Below are positions 48,401-52,329 of a stretch of 64,000 bases of DNA, piece after piece (the stretch's first letter is position 1; the number at the start of each line of letters is the position of its first letter). The stretch comes from Spartinivicinus marinus (GTDB lineage Bacteria; Pseudomonadota; Gammaproteobacteria; Pseudomonadales; Zooshikellaceae): positions 1 through 64,000 of the forward strand of contig NZ_JAPJZK010000002.1 in NCBI RefSeq assembly GCF_026309355.1. Reading direction: 5' to 3'. Under the pieces are notes generated by a model. That model was given only the letters and a program-made list of their open reading frames with translations. It had not been told where the DNA came from and made no database searches. Both the position numbers and the translations under genes were made by a program.

Positions 48401-48913
48401 ATCGTCATCATTTGCTTTTCGTGCAAACAAGCCATCAGGATTTGATGATGCCAAATTCATTGCATCTGCTTTTACTATTTTTAACTCCTCTTCCGACTGA
48501 AGATCAGAATTTTCCAATGTGAATTCATCAGTCACAACAACAACATCACCGTGCTTTTTAAGTACCCTGTACACAGGGGTGACACGTGCAACTTCATGAA
48601 GCAATGGTTCATCAGAGGTATAACACAAAGGCACTGCGATAAGATCAGCCTGAAAACAAGCTAAAAGAGTTGAAACAAACTCCCGACAATTGGGCAGCGC
48701 AATCAGAACGTAACTCTGTGATTCAGTTTGTTGGATCAGGATTTCAGATACTCTATTGACCATGTCGATCAACTCCGGACCCGAAACACTGCTACTAGCT
48801 TTTCCGCTACAAGGTGGGAATTTAAATTCTGAGTTTAGCAACTCAGTACCGCTTGACATCTCATCAAATAGTTTCTGTAGTGATGAAACACTGGCTTCGT
48901 TCTTCTTTGACAT
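27413..48913 (-). CDS. Giant AT-less PKS-NRPS megasynthase (AlbI-like)
   Basis: About 7166 residues; ATG 48913 is preferred to the TTG at 48925. Approximate domain order by residue: acyl-AMP ligase 1-590 (TSGSSSAPKG near 185), ACP 590-665, KS 690-1115 (TACSSS), DH 1285-1570 (HRVDGKKVLPG, LDGALQ), KR 1650-2010 (GGAGGIG; SNYAAG), methyltransferase 2160-2480 (LEIGAGTGG), three ACPs (GIDSI serines near 2515, 2625, 2730), KS 2820-3240, PCP 3435-3505, C-A-PCP 3525-4560, C-A(dead)-PCP 4590-5640, C-A-PCP 5665-6700, terminal C 6730-7150. There is no AT, so malonyl must be loaded in trans. The layout follows my memory of albicidin AlbI, but DH and methyltransferase are built in. The predicted chain is aryl-methylacryloyl, pABA, in-trans-loaded residue, pABA, then transfer to another protein through the last C domain (HHIIYDA). 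Confidence 0.92.
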   Translation of the reverse strand: MSKKNEASVSSLQKLFDEMSSGTELLNSEFKFPPCSGKASSSVSGPELIDMVNRVSEILIQQTESQSYVLIALPNCREFVSTLLACFQADLIAVPLCYTSDEPLLHEVARVTPVYRVLKKHGDVVVVTDEFTLENSDLQSEEELKIVKADAMNLASSNPDGLFARKANDDDVAIALFTSGSSSAPKGIHLTHKNLCCQLKEGAKQWACTQDSKVVSWLSLSHNFGLHFGFLAPFFSGASSTFLHPAQFTQNPLLWFETIQAEGATHIAAPDFAFKLCVESILVDKLSSQMLSTLSCVVSGGETVREKTAESFFNTFSVVGARAETFMAHYGLSETGPIVTQRGGGASVCKVDINALNEGRLEFNNAAAHVAIAECGAISNAVQVRIVDPESRCLCLDDQIGEIWVKSDAITEGYFTDTDESKKAFDAAIQDTGERGFFRTGDLGFVKNNQLYVSGREKETIIVRGKNHYPSALEDSIYSAVSEVTKAVVFGLDDGNVETIIALLEVDLDVSSGDYLHLSGNICQSIVEDHGVAIGDIAFFRKGELKAGIVGKVKRRSFKEAYVHKQLKPLWALALNKKVENSSLSGSSLSQVIKTLQKSVFSPVLGRVLEADTLFTIEGLDSLQCVRLAARIEQAFDVEFPAVLLFKYQTIREVANFLTGEEDVSEKANIANKKGEEDFSSPIAIVSMHCDFPKVGEGVEALWDFILDGGDAIDLIEVKRPELWKAMCNFGGTPKKGLPKWAGLLDDVSSFDAEFFGISRREAECLDPQQRKVLEFIWKLSELAGYDPLSLGGKRIGLFVGAHNTDYADLLAEKPTLMSEYGAYIDSGSHQTMIPNRASRWYNLSGPSEIINTACSSSLVALHRAIQSIQRGDADSAIVIGVNLILSPKVLLSSASAGMLSPDGRCKTLDASANGFVRSEGIAGIMLKPLDKALNDGDNVLGVIKGASVNHDGRTNSLRAPNVNAQKELLMSAYQDAGVDPSSISYVELHGTGTSLGDPIEIQALKEAFTSLNTNLELGSCGIGSVKSNIGHTESAAGMAGLIKILLSLRHNRLPGGLHFQQINPLIELDKSPFYVVDKDRQWRRHNDEQPRCAGLSSFGFGGSNAHIIVEEYVDEGKELPAEDAGKSALILLSAANEESLNAYVEKFHYWLLDDKTPALADIAYTLGVARHPMKQRLGLYVESVTELQEKLSTFLAGKSVDGCFYGSTDNHDNYVIAAEDANSLDDLQLLRSWVDGADIDWKEIYKGEKGCRISLPTYVFAKKHYWVPDTEPVVEVVSPQYIHPLLHANTSSLGQQRFSAKFNGDELFLDHHRVDGKKVLPGAAHMEMARKAVIESMGSDDANCQINLKNITFLRPAIIVDGKLEIHIELALIDENLIHFEIFGDRNKGEVYSKGDAEITTNEVLLSNTLSMLKINNWSESISGQRFYAQLEGTGLDYGESFRTVKEVRSGTTAVQGECVLGELYLDNKVTDVAEYILHPAILDGALQLTMVLLGNQALQFTPMPFIAKEVHILRPISTRASVYVRSSESSGVDETLDKFDIDIFDESGLLCVAIKQFVIRTLKSDKNTTNNSPTEVLRSDTIRDVVLKQEWYSCDLEAHAKSELGKSEESSARGIDKAESDTSVVAIGAIQNCQQLETLYPNIQQLELSISDSIETVVQKLEGIDNKIERIIWSPLLHAGDITNAEMLDAQESGVVLGFRLVKALLAMGYASHSLDMIVLTRQTMMVDGDEAVCPAHASIHGLMGALAKECSHWNVRVIDLQENPESDPLWSSIFALPNCNGEVIAYRNAQWFMSRLVETKTQIPHDNKSALCQQGVYLIVGGAGGIGEVFSEYLINECNAQVIWIGRREEDEIIQAKRNRLAKLGSKPYYLSADACDPEQMARAYKRIKDKFGDINGVVVSTIVLQDRSLARMDEDTFRASLRAKVDVSVQVAKTFVDQSLDFVLFFSSMQSVVKAAGQSNYAAGCLFSDAYAKAWSLLGANVKTINWGYWGHTGVVATEQYQKRMQALGQESIETNEAMSVLESLLTASEEQQLFYMKINDRFDNTNGILPNSLFKHTMNNNDIGAVVLDKVDLSDRSIAEHTLAQSQRNTHEMDALLVEVLASTLNDIGLFDCDIAVEQWKRQQSFPNLYDRWLQHSLQVLADAGYYDMQNGTLKKAVSPITDVWQEWERYLKESRDNEQLRDKVNLLDCTLKSLTAILAGKEKATQIMFPSGSLHLVEGIYRNDVTDYFNDVLGDVLVAYIKQRIQQNSRVKIRILEIGAGTGGTSERLFKHLEPYAEHIEEYCYSDISRVFLQHADETFAPKVGYLKTSQFNIEKSCEQQGMQCGVYDIALATNVLHATTNMHRTITNAHELLRPGGLLLVNEITCGSLFTHMTFGLLEGWWRYEDAERRTGDSPALSSTSWLTLLSEVGFSVGRLPAVSAAELGQQVFVAQVKDIERAYEKSNGEEISQAKNAVKTTSEIETTTDHSNELKENTVAKIKKLIANLAKVSDSEIKIKATLESYGIDSIMIMEMTDELCKGIPDIDSTLLFESQTIETLVDTLIVQNTQSLKRWLNIDVVSGHAFSGEMLAANTGSQYAGDGLIDKTTRKIKDLVAGLVKVDSCEISEDHMLEKYGIDSIVIMEMTDVLAKGIPGIDHTLLFETQTIKALVDTLVKNNREDLLGWVGFDQRSASIGETALSRPERIDIKNQAISKLKDLVASLVKIENHAIDPDVVLEKYGIDSIVIMELTDELKKVLPDIDSTLLFETRTITALVETLMDRHYSGLQGWLGESVTHNVATSLNTPLQDNSSHVGVNSPEESLGTPRKIQESVDSDVAIIGLSGRFPESDNYVEFWENLKEGKNCIAPVPDGRWENSTGDKKYPDWGGFIANVDAFDADFFGIASTDIEQMDPQERLFLEQAYACVEDAGYTPVALSKNKHVGVFVGVMNSFYKKGAKNWSIANRVSYALDLHGPSVAIDSACSSSLTSIHMAIESLQSETCEVAIAGGVNLIVDHEQLTNLANEGMLSAGNKCRSYGENADGFVDSEGCGAVVLKPLSQAVADGDHVYGVIKGSMINAGGRTNGYTVPNPNSQADVVRRAIKRANIHPRTISYVEGHGTGTAMGDAVELAGLNKVFMADTSDKQFCAIGSVKSNIGHNESASGIAALTKVLMQMKHKMLVASLHAEKTNTYIDFSSGAFKVQQKNASWQRPVLNFNGAEEEFPLRAGISSYGAGGANAHIVVEEFHPIEETAVFDSPVAVILSAKNDEALRAKAYQLFAWLDKSNFVEKDLLSLAYTLQVGREGMSHRAAFVVSSIQSLKDKLNAYLQNVVEGGVYSGSVGSDKTIEMIAADEDMVMTIDLWLKKKKFDKLLDLWCKGLDLDWQKLYQLQRPRRISLPTYPFSKSSRFWQVTSSQTVQRDVIVVDTTQKNIPQLQQQVQAKQVYEAPVTDTEKKLCQLWQSLLTHQPIGLQDSFFSLGGNSLLALQMISRVRVQFRVEYPVVELLQSPVLQEMAQKIDELQASGDGSELSVIEVADRSQVIPLGYAQERLWFVHEYMEDQRTSYNITTAVHFQGERFSIDAMCGAFNDLVARHEALRTSFKVLTQGGEPQQVIQEGMVLDIPVLDVSEDEIQGKIDENTHYVFDLVNGPLITVTILRISPEYYVLITNIHHIISDGWSQGVVIEDLQALYEARLRGESAQLPALNIHYGDYAVWQREQNLDAHLSYWKESLDGYEDGLNMPYDYPRTAGRAWRAAMIQYSYPESLARKLATYSQSQQSTLFMTLLASLAVIMGRYTGREDLSIGTTVAGRDQIELESLIGFFINILPIRLDLSGNPSLEQVLQRTRQMVLGGFDHQALPFEHLLNELRMQRDSSQIPLVPVMLRHQNFPMSEIVEWSDGVHVKRTELGGDRTTPSELDWQFFGDGSYLEVSLEYAADLFSEATVRRFIKHHQQVLEQLVSTPQARLLDCAVLTRHESKLFSRFNDTSRMMSRDTSLIDLFEQQVARQPEAIACISVSELGSDERQMRFAEVNARANQLAAQLLAAGVVNEMPVGIFSDRSQELLIGLLAVFKAGGCYVPMDPAYPKDYLEQIIDDVTPGLILCKAEQQAKLPAVPQVHPWLDLDNPEVNAQPGDIDIHQPLAAQQLACVMYTSGSTGKPKGVMVPHHQILNWLHASWERTPFAATDVVLQKTPIAFAVSVKELLSGLLAGAAQVMVADQLVKDAVALKQIIARWQVSRLFLVPSHLASLLDDTRELQSLNCIVTAGEALTQSIRDQVLESLPEVTLWNNYGCTEMNDVSYYEVSATHASVDENAFVPIGYPIHNTQVYVLDEHLRQVPIGVMGELYVDSVGMARGYWQQPGLTAERFIANPYSSRPGARMYKTGDMVRYLADGSLEYLGRQDFEIKVRGHRIDVRQVESALNGHASVAQAVVSSWPPTTQNAQLVAYVVASQGVVDLDQLRTHLSEKLPTYMQPSLYTVLESLPKLPNGKLDRKGLPAPDTSENGEEYVAPRNETEVSLAAIFSEILHIEKVGVRDNFFNLGGHSLLATQLISRVHQELSVDIPLSVLFGNPEVSSLAEYIEMLDGEVEHKAIVSVTSDSSLPLTFAQERMWFLHNFVEGAPYNTPGMALLKGEVNVEALTESFRMVIERHRVLRSNFIDEEQSILQHVGSAERFEMPVIPVESKAQLDEILAVETVRPFDLEKDLLIRAALYKLDETTHYMSVVIHHIVFDGWSSSVLLQEVSKSYSALVKGGQNPLLPMAIQYSDYAHWERELFEGDAFAKKLPYWEQQLKDAEALVLPTTYERPPFQNFDGAIVDFCLDQALVQKIKSLCSETGSTAYMVILAAFSIVLSRYSGQKDICIGSPIANRHHAELHDLIGLFVNTLVMRVRLGESPSFAELLCDIKRTTLDAYEHQDVPFEKIVDHFNIERDTARSPFIQVMFNYQNTPNTDLVLEGLDVTPVMAHNGTAKFEITIDLTETSHGISGFIEYATSLFSEGYIQSLMTHLTVLLESVCKKPNTSIDQLSLLTQAERDLFLDRSIPETLTEDAATVLDLYEQFVHVTPSQVAIGGDVPMCYAELGEKVDRVASYLVSQGVKKDTLVALHVKHSADLLIGALGILKAGGAYVAIDSDTAPDQVYHILFESELEVILTSSDVVDNLPVDEQKVLFIDKVLSGKTPLAVEDKASLPTVSAESLANVSYSVGNSGDVVGVSVSHKALSARLQSHQRLSDLSSEDRFLLKTSGMQEMAVLEMFQWMVCGGELHIINQDWDSVEDLAEQVSKGGITILYLPISSLSDLCLYLSCNESAAEQFRSLRMLFCCGTGVSEDVMRRTKDQLEKSGLQVRLIALYGGKEVSSGLCSYDVSDADTYQKNTEIIGKPHDNANCYVRLENGDLAPVGIPGELYVSADQMASGYYNNAALNQSRFMANPFFEGKVLYRTGDLVRWLSNGALEHIGRVDDNDYLRDRRINLRLIEAYLREVNTVQDAVVTYRADDTGQYKIIAYIVNQRETHQGNTMQVFPAPGDTRKKQLASSIADTLEGKLTDYMLPAAYVFLERLPLAADGSVNKAALPAPEDGVTDNAEYIEPRTPTEKCLAIIWQEILGVAQVGLLDSFFNLGGHSLLAIQLVSGVRRDLKVDLPITQIFESPVLESMAQKIDELQASGDGSELSVIEVADRSQVIPLGYAQERLWFVHEYMEDQRTSYNITTAVHFQGERFSIDAMCGAFNDLVARHEALRTSFKVLTQGGEPQQVIQEGMVLDIPVLDVSEDEIQGKIDENTHYVFDLVNGPLITVTILRISPEYYVLITNIHHIISDGWSQGVVIEDLQALYEARLRGESAQLPALNIHYGDYAVWQREQNLDAHLSYWKESLDGYEDGLNMPYDYPRTAGRAWRAAMIQYSYPESLARKLATYSQSQQSTLFMTLLASLAVIMGRYTGREDLSIGTTVAGRDQIELESLIGFFINILPIRLDLSGNPSLEQVLQRTRQMVLGGFDHQALPFEHLLNELRMQRDSSQIPLVPVMLRHQNFPMSEIVEWSDGVHVKRTELGGDRTTPSELDWQFFGDGSYLEVSLEYAADLFSEATVRRFIKHHQQVLEQLVSTPQARLLDCAVLTRHESKLFSRFNDTSRMMSRDTSLIDLFEQQVARQPEAIACISVSELGSDERQMRFAEVNARANQLAAQLLAAGVVNEMPVGIFSDRSQELLIGLLAVFKAGGCYVPMDPAYPKDYLEQIIDDVTPGLILCKAEQQAKLPAVPQVHPWLDLDNPEVNAQPGDIDIHQPLAAQQLACVMYTSGSTGKPKGVMVPHHQILNWLHASWERTPFAATDVVLQKTPIAFAVSVKELLSGLLAGAAQVMVADQLVKDAVALKQIIARWQVSRLFLVPSHLASLLDDTRELQSLNCIVTAGEALTQSIRDQVLESLPEVTLWNNYGCTEMNDVSYYEVSATHASVDENAFVPIGYPIHNTQVYVLDEHLRQVPIGVMGELYVDSVGMARGYWQQPGLTAERFIANPYSSRPGARMYKTGDMVRYLADGSLEYLGRQDFEIKVRGHRIDVRQVESALNGHASVAQAVVSSWPPTTQNAQLVAYVVASQGVVDLDQLRTHLSEKLPTYMQPSLYTVLESLPKLPNGKLDRKGLPAPDTSENGEEYVAPRNETEVSLAAIFSEILHIEKVGVRDNFFNLGGHSLLATQLISRTRQVFSVELPMRDIFEFPELEQMAVCIEQAQKEGGGYTVADIVPVSRDQMIPLSYLQERLWFVHEHMPEQRTSYNGTIGIRLLGSLSLDALIKAFEALIQRHETLRTIFRNNPKTNQPEQIIKETGKLDVKVFDGDESDVFRMMDELASNIYDLFNGPLILLRILKLDTNEHVLLIGMHHIIYDAWSQYNVMSRDVRALYNEQMTGEKANLPNLPIQYADYAIWQKSNDLSKHLDYWMEELDGYKEGLELPYDGPRTKSRDWHAATYTYDYPEALIKEFDRFIREHQATLFMGLLASFSLLISRYTGRQDICIGTTSGGRNQVELEDLVGFFINILPLRIDLSGDPSIREYMERVKRLVLNGFEHQALPFEHLLNAMQNTRDSSQIPLVPIVLRHQNFPTALSDKWNDELDMEIIERDERSTPNEMDLQFFGDGSSLQVVVEYAEELFSENTISRMIKHHQQVMEFLIATSKQQPEEALEECAD
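28884..31993 (-). repeat. Duplicated pABA module, copy near the C-terminus (NRPS-3: C-A-PCP)
   Basis: This 3110-bp block recurs at 35307-38416 with a constant offset of 6423 bp. I saw one differing base (31973 T versus 38396 C); every reading-frame shadow inside it is otherwise the same length and sequence. It encodes the end of the preceding PCP, a C domain (HHIISDGWS), an A domain and the PCP up to GGHSLLATQLISR. The A pocket read by alignment to GrsA is A235 V236 K239 F278 V299 A301 N322 D330 V331 K517. Loss of Asp235 means the substrate lacks an alpha-amino group. Confidence 0.93.
32230..33797 (-). other. Decayed A domain of NRPS-2 inside the megasynthase
   Basis: This stretch aligns as an A domain by its borders (LDLYEQF to AALPAPED) and keeps A7 (YRTGDLVRW) but has lost the others: the P-loop reads SVGNSGDVVG instead of TSGSTGKPKG, A5 reads LYGGKEVS, A8 reads NDYLRDRRINLRL and the A10 Lys is replaced (DGSVNKAALP). 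It cannot bind ATP or adenylate. The flanking C domain (HHIVFDG) and PCP (GGHSLLAIQL) look intact. The frame is fully open, so selection keeps it as a scaffold while another enzyme loads the PCP. Confidence 0.88.
35307..38416 (-). repeat. Duplicated pABA module, first copy (NRPS-1: C-A-PCP)
   Basis: Partner of the block at 28884-31993. Its downstream border is in the PCP serine motif and its upstream border just after the previous PCP (IDELQASG), so the exchange unit is one whole module with joints in carrier-protein sequence. Neighbouring PCP and C sequences outside the block differ clearly. Confidence 0.93.
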
Positions 48914-48925
48914 TTCCCTAAACAA

Positions 48926-49298
48926 CCTTCTATTTAAATCTTTTTTCTTATCTCAACTAAGGACTTTAACGCTAGCCCTCTTACCCAGCGCGAAATCTGG
49001 CAAAACCCCACATAACACCTTATACATGCGTTAGACACATCCTTTTCGGCATTATCAAATATTCTTTCAAAGTAGAGGCTAACACCGCCCCTACCAATAC
49101 CCCAAAGCAACGCTAAAAATATTTTTACTATCATTACATTACAACGTATTTTTACAAGCACACGATCGCTTACAGTAAAAACCTATTTGGGTCAATTCAC
49201 ATTTATATAAAACATACCACTGCTGTCCCGTTAACTTGGGAAAATAAATGTCTGTTTTCGCGCAATGTTTTATAATGGATTCGCCAAAAAACACCACA
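48926..49298. other. Leader of the PKS-NRPS gene, no gene seen
   Basis: AT-rich, 373 bp. AGAAGG (about 48926-48931 on the minus strand) and GGGAA just before ATG 48913 can serve as ribosome site. I could not fix a promoter with confidence. The short minus-strand frame at 48934-49161 lacks family traits and is not called. Confidence 0.5.
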
Positions 49299-49757
49299 GT
49301 GTCCTTACGACACCATAGCTTGAATTATAATTTTTTATCAGTATCAAAGTATCCCGCTCATTGAGCTGACGTAAATTTCCACGGTAGCCAATTTTCTGGA
49401 GCCTCTTGCAAAATTATACAGTTGAACTGATTTATTGGGGTTCGCAGAGAATGACACAAAGGGGAAAGGAAAATATAAAGGGCGCTCTTTCTATGTATAC
49501 TGTTTATCTCAAAACATAAGACAGTACAGAAAGAGCATAACTATGTGTAAACTGCGAGACACAATATCACAGTATTGGCTAGCCATTCAAGGATGGCGTT
49601 GTTGAATAAATAGCTTACCCCGCTCTTGTTGTGTGTTTTTGGCTAATTGGTGGTACCCTGACGCAAAAACCAACCGATCAGAAGCCATCACATGCCGTAT
49701 AAACATAACCAATCCAGTCACCGGCAACATAAAAAAGCCAAATATAAGGTGATTAAT
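49299..49757. mobile_element. Chain of IS remnants: IS66 end, transposase start, IS5 end
   Basis: Bases 49299-49399 are the right end of IS66 in reverse orientation, including the last codons of tnpC. Bases 49401-49594 lead to the first residues of another transposase (MCKLRDTISQYWLAIQG from 49543). Bases 49595-49757 are the left end and first codons of the IS5-type element also seen at 3888. Each piece is cut by the next, and the last by IS6 copy C. No functional gene. Confidence 0.8.
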
Positions 49758-50572
49758 GGCTCTGTCGCAAAAATTATTTAGGTTAAAAACAAACTTATTT
49801 TGGGCAAACTTAGCCTACTAAAGCACAAAACTGTTCAAACATTGCCTTATGTTTAGCCATTGGATTAGCAGACTGGCCTTTCCTAAGCATGTGCACTAAC
49901 TCAATTCCAATCAGTGTAGACCTGGCACTATTGAATGATTTAAAACCCAACATTAGCCGAGTAATGCGCTTTATAAATCGGTGATCCTGCTCAACGATGT
50001 TATTGAGGTACTTGACTTGGCGTATAATAATTGGCGTTTTCATCTCCTTATTGATTGTTTCAATAGCCGCTTTATTCGCCGCACTGCCATCAATTGTTAT
50101 CTTTTCTGGTGCGCCATTAGCGCGAATGGCCTTTTTGAAAAATCGCTTGGCAGCCTTAGTGTCCCGGTGCTTGGTAAATAAGAAGTCAATGGTTTGTCCC
50201 GCTTTGTCCACGGCCCTGTACAAATAGTACCAGTCTTTTTTTACCCGGATATACGTCTCATCCATACGCCAGCTGTTGCCGACAGGTGATTTCTTCTTTC
50301 GAAACTGTTTTTCTAACTTAGATGAGTAGGTCACCACCCAGCGTTGAATAGTGGCGTGGTCAACGGGAACATTCCGATCTTGCATAAGCTCTTCAATATC
50401 GCGGTAGCTCAGTGCAAACCGAAGGTAATAATACACCGCTTGCAGTACAACGCACTTGGGAAAGTGACAACCTTTAAAGCGTTCATCAGCACTCATCGTG
50501 ACTACAAAACAACCATGATTCTGGGAAGGGTTACGAAGGTTATCATTTCAGGCTAAACTTTGCGACAGAACC
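49758..50572 (-). mobile_element. IS6-family insertion sequence, copy C
   Basis: GGCTCTGTCGCAAAAATT at 49758 to ...TTTGCGACAGAACC at 50572. It has the same orientation as copies A and B. It truncates an IS5 remnant on the left and a nuclease-like gene on the right. No matching 8-mers flank it. Confidence 0.92.
49810..50496 (-). CDS. tnpA: IS6-family transposase
   Basis: 228 residues, identical to the copy A product except Val to Ala near residue 20 (CVVLQAVYYY). All DDE residues are present. Confidence 0.95.
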   Translation of the reverse strand: MSADERFKGCHFPKCVVLQAVYYYLRFALSYRDIEELMQDRNVPVDHATIQRWVVTYSSKLEKQFRKKKSPVGNSWRMDETYIRVKKDWYYLYRAVDKAGQTIDFLFTKHRDTKAAKRFFKKAIRANGAPEKITIDGSAANKAAIETINKEMKTPIIIRQVKYLNNIVEQDHRFIKRITRLMLGFKSFNSARSTLIGIELVHMLRKGQSANPMAKHKAMFEQFCALVG

Positions 50573-50898
50573 TTTGCATTCACACAGACCAAAATGATAC
50601 GTTTATAAAATGCAACTTGTTCTCGAAGGTCATGTATTAACTGAAAGTCCCACCATGTTCTGTACTTTACTTCTATAAGATGAGATTTTGTCTGTTCCTT
50701 ATTAAGCACAATAAAATCTGGCATTTTTCTCAGTTGATCGGAGAATCCTAGGTCTAAGTATTCATTTTGAGTAAGGCATGTGGTTTCTCTTACTAGATGC
50801 TCAATTCCACTATCTATAACCCTATAACCTTCATCTACAAGTAAAGCTTTTACTACTGTCTCAGTTAGGTTGCCCTTTAGTCGGTTAATAAAATCCAT
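50573..50898 (-). pseudogene. PD-(D/E)XK nuclease-like protein, C-terminus cut by IS6
   Basis: About 108 native residues from ATG 50898. A nuclease-like pattern is visible: Glu in the N-terminal helix (NLTETVVKALL), Asp in MPDFIVL and ExK in HLIEVKYR. After VCVNAK the frame runs into the IS6 end. It may be a restriction- or Rpn-type enzyme, but I do not recognise the family beyond the fold. It starts 22 bases after the next upstream gene ends, so the two were an operon. Confidence 0.6.
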
Positions 50899-50919
50899 TT
50901 TCCAACCTTTAATTCCACA

Positions 50920-51180
50920 TTATTTATTTTTGGTAGCAATTATAGATACTTGTCCTGAAGGAAGTTTATGCACATCAATATCGTAATCTTTTGCTCGGTT
51001 TATCGATGCTGTTATAACTTTAACGTCTCCCCAGGTATATTTCATTCGATTTGACATGGTGATACCGCGCAGCTGTAGTATGTCCATGTCATCAGCATTT
51101 TCGTATTCACCCACTGGAATATTTTTAATTTCAACATCAGGATAAATACAAGAAGCCAATTGAGGTTGTGTTTGGTACAA
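50920..51180 (-). CDS. Hypothetical protein, 86 aa
   Basis: No family recognised. It is a soluble, acidic small protein (ADDMDILQLRG, YTWGDVKV, INRAKDYDIDVHKLPSG). It begins only seven bases from an IS66-type end, so the N-terminus may have been removed. It is coupled to the truncated nuclease-like gene. Confidence 0.5.
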   Translation of the reverse strand: MYQTQPQLASCIYPDVEIKNIPVGEYENADDMDILQLRGITMSNRMKYTWGDVKVITASINRAKDYDIDVHKLPSGQVSIIATKNK

Positions 51181-51187
51181 GCTTATT

Positions 51188-51354
51188 GTGAGCTTCCGAG
51201 AGCGTAGCTCAACTTAACTTTTTAAATCTGATTAACTGACTACCTCACTTATTAAGAGGTAAGCCTATGTCAGTTTCCCCCACATTAGAAAGCGTTGCAG
51301 CGGCGTTTAAAACTTGGCGAAATAACCCTCAACTGGGTCGCAAGCAAGTTCCAC
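51188..51354 (+). mobile_element. Left end of a second, diverged IS66-type element
   Basis: Starts GTGAGCTTCCGAGAGCGTAG (different end from the two complete IS66 copies) and encodes about 30 residues of an IS66 TnpA (SPTLESVAAAFKTWRNN from ATG 51267) before being cut by IS6 variant copy D. Confidence 0.75.
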
Positions 51355-52170
51355 GGTTGTGTCGCAAGAATTTTTCAGACTCAAAAATGCCTACTTTCAA
51401 GACACACTTAGCCTGCTAATGCACAGAATTGTTCAAACATTGTCTTATGTTGAGCGGCTGGGTCAGTAGACTGACCTTTCCTAAGCATATGCACCAACTC
51501 AATACCAGCCAGTGTTGATCGAGCACTATTAAATGATTTAAAGCCCAACATTGGTCGGGTAATCCGCTTTATAAATCGATGGTCCTGCTCAATAATGTTA
51601 TTGAGGTACTTTACTTGCCTTATAATAATTGGCTTCTCCATCTCTTTATTAATTTCCTCAATAGCCGCATTATTCGCTGCACTGCCATCAATTGTTATCT
51701 TTTCTGGTACGCCATTAGCGCGAATGGCTTTCTTGAAAAATCGCTTGGCAGCCTTAGTGTCCCGGTGCTTGGTAAATAAGAAGTCAATGGTCTGCCCGTC
51801 TTTATCAACGGCCCTGTAAAGGTAATACCACTTGCCTTTTACCTTAATATAGGTCTCATCCATTCGCCAACTGCTACCAACAGGTGACTTCTTTTTTCGA
51901 AACTGCTTTTCTAATTTTGGCCCGTATTTAGTCACCCAGCGCTGAATAGTCGCATGATCTACATCCACATTGCGATCTTGCATGAGTTCTTCTATATCGC
52001 GGTAGCTCAAGGCAAATCGAAGGTAATAGTAGACAACTTGTAGTACGACACATTTAGGGAAATGACAACCTTTGAAGCGCTCATCAGAACTCATATCGAC
52101 TACAAAATAATCAGAAATTTAGAGGAAGCTGGAAAGGCTATCATGATGGGTAAAAGTTTGCGACAGAGCC
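51355..52170 (-). mobile_element. IS6-family variant, copy D
   Basis: GGTTGTGTCGCAAGAATTTT at 51355 to ...TTTGCGACAGAGCC at 52170, 816 bp. It is distinct from copies A-C at the nucleotide level and is paired with an inverted copy E at 54002-54817. Bases 52171-52178 (TTTATTTG) directly to its right recur inverted next to copy E. Confidence 0.93.
51408..52094 (-). CDS. tnpA: IS6-family transposase, variant
   Basis: 228 residues, identical to the product of the copy at 54078 and about nine-tenths like copies A-C. DDE residues are present (WRMDETYI, TIDGSAANN, IIEQDHR). Confidence 0.95.
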   Translation of the reverse strand: MSSDERFKGCHFPKCVVLQVVYYYLRFALSYRDIEELMQDRNVDVDHATIQRWVTKYGPKLEKQFRKKKSPVGSSWRMDETYIKVKGKWYYLYRAVDKDGQTIDFLFTKHRDTKAAKRFFKKAIRANGVPEKITIDGSAANNAAIEEINKEMEKPIIIRQVKYLNNIIEQDHRFIKRITRPMLGFKSFNSARSTLAGIELVHMLRKGQSTDPAAQHKTMFEQFCALAG

Positions 52171-52329
52171 TTTATTTGTGCAAAGGAAAATGCCACTGAG
52201 CAGGAATTTCGCCAGCAGTGTTTGCAATCATTTACTGACTATAAAGCGCTGGATTTTATGTTTGATCAGTTGAAAGCGATAGCACTCAATGAAGTTTGGG
52301 AAGCGGATGATGAAGGGGTAATCACATAA
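52171..52329 (+). pseudogene. cas1: cas1 (type I-F) 3' fragment, inverted
   Basis: Reads in frame as FICAKENATEQEFRQQC and on to ALNEVWEADDEGVIT and stop at 52327-52329, the end of a Cas1f. The stop overlaps the start of cas2-3 as TAATG. It carries the last 50 residues of the gene whose 5' part is on the opposite strand at 54818-55632. Removing one copy of TTTATTTG rejoins the two parts into 963 bases, a 321-residue protein, the normal Cas1f size. Confidence 0.92.

Noticed and set aside
28866-48600. Many plus-strand frames of 60-130 codons across the megasynthase
   Set aside because: They lie opposite a continuous, domain-rich minus-strand gene and have no recognisable products.
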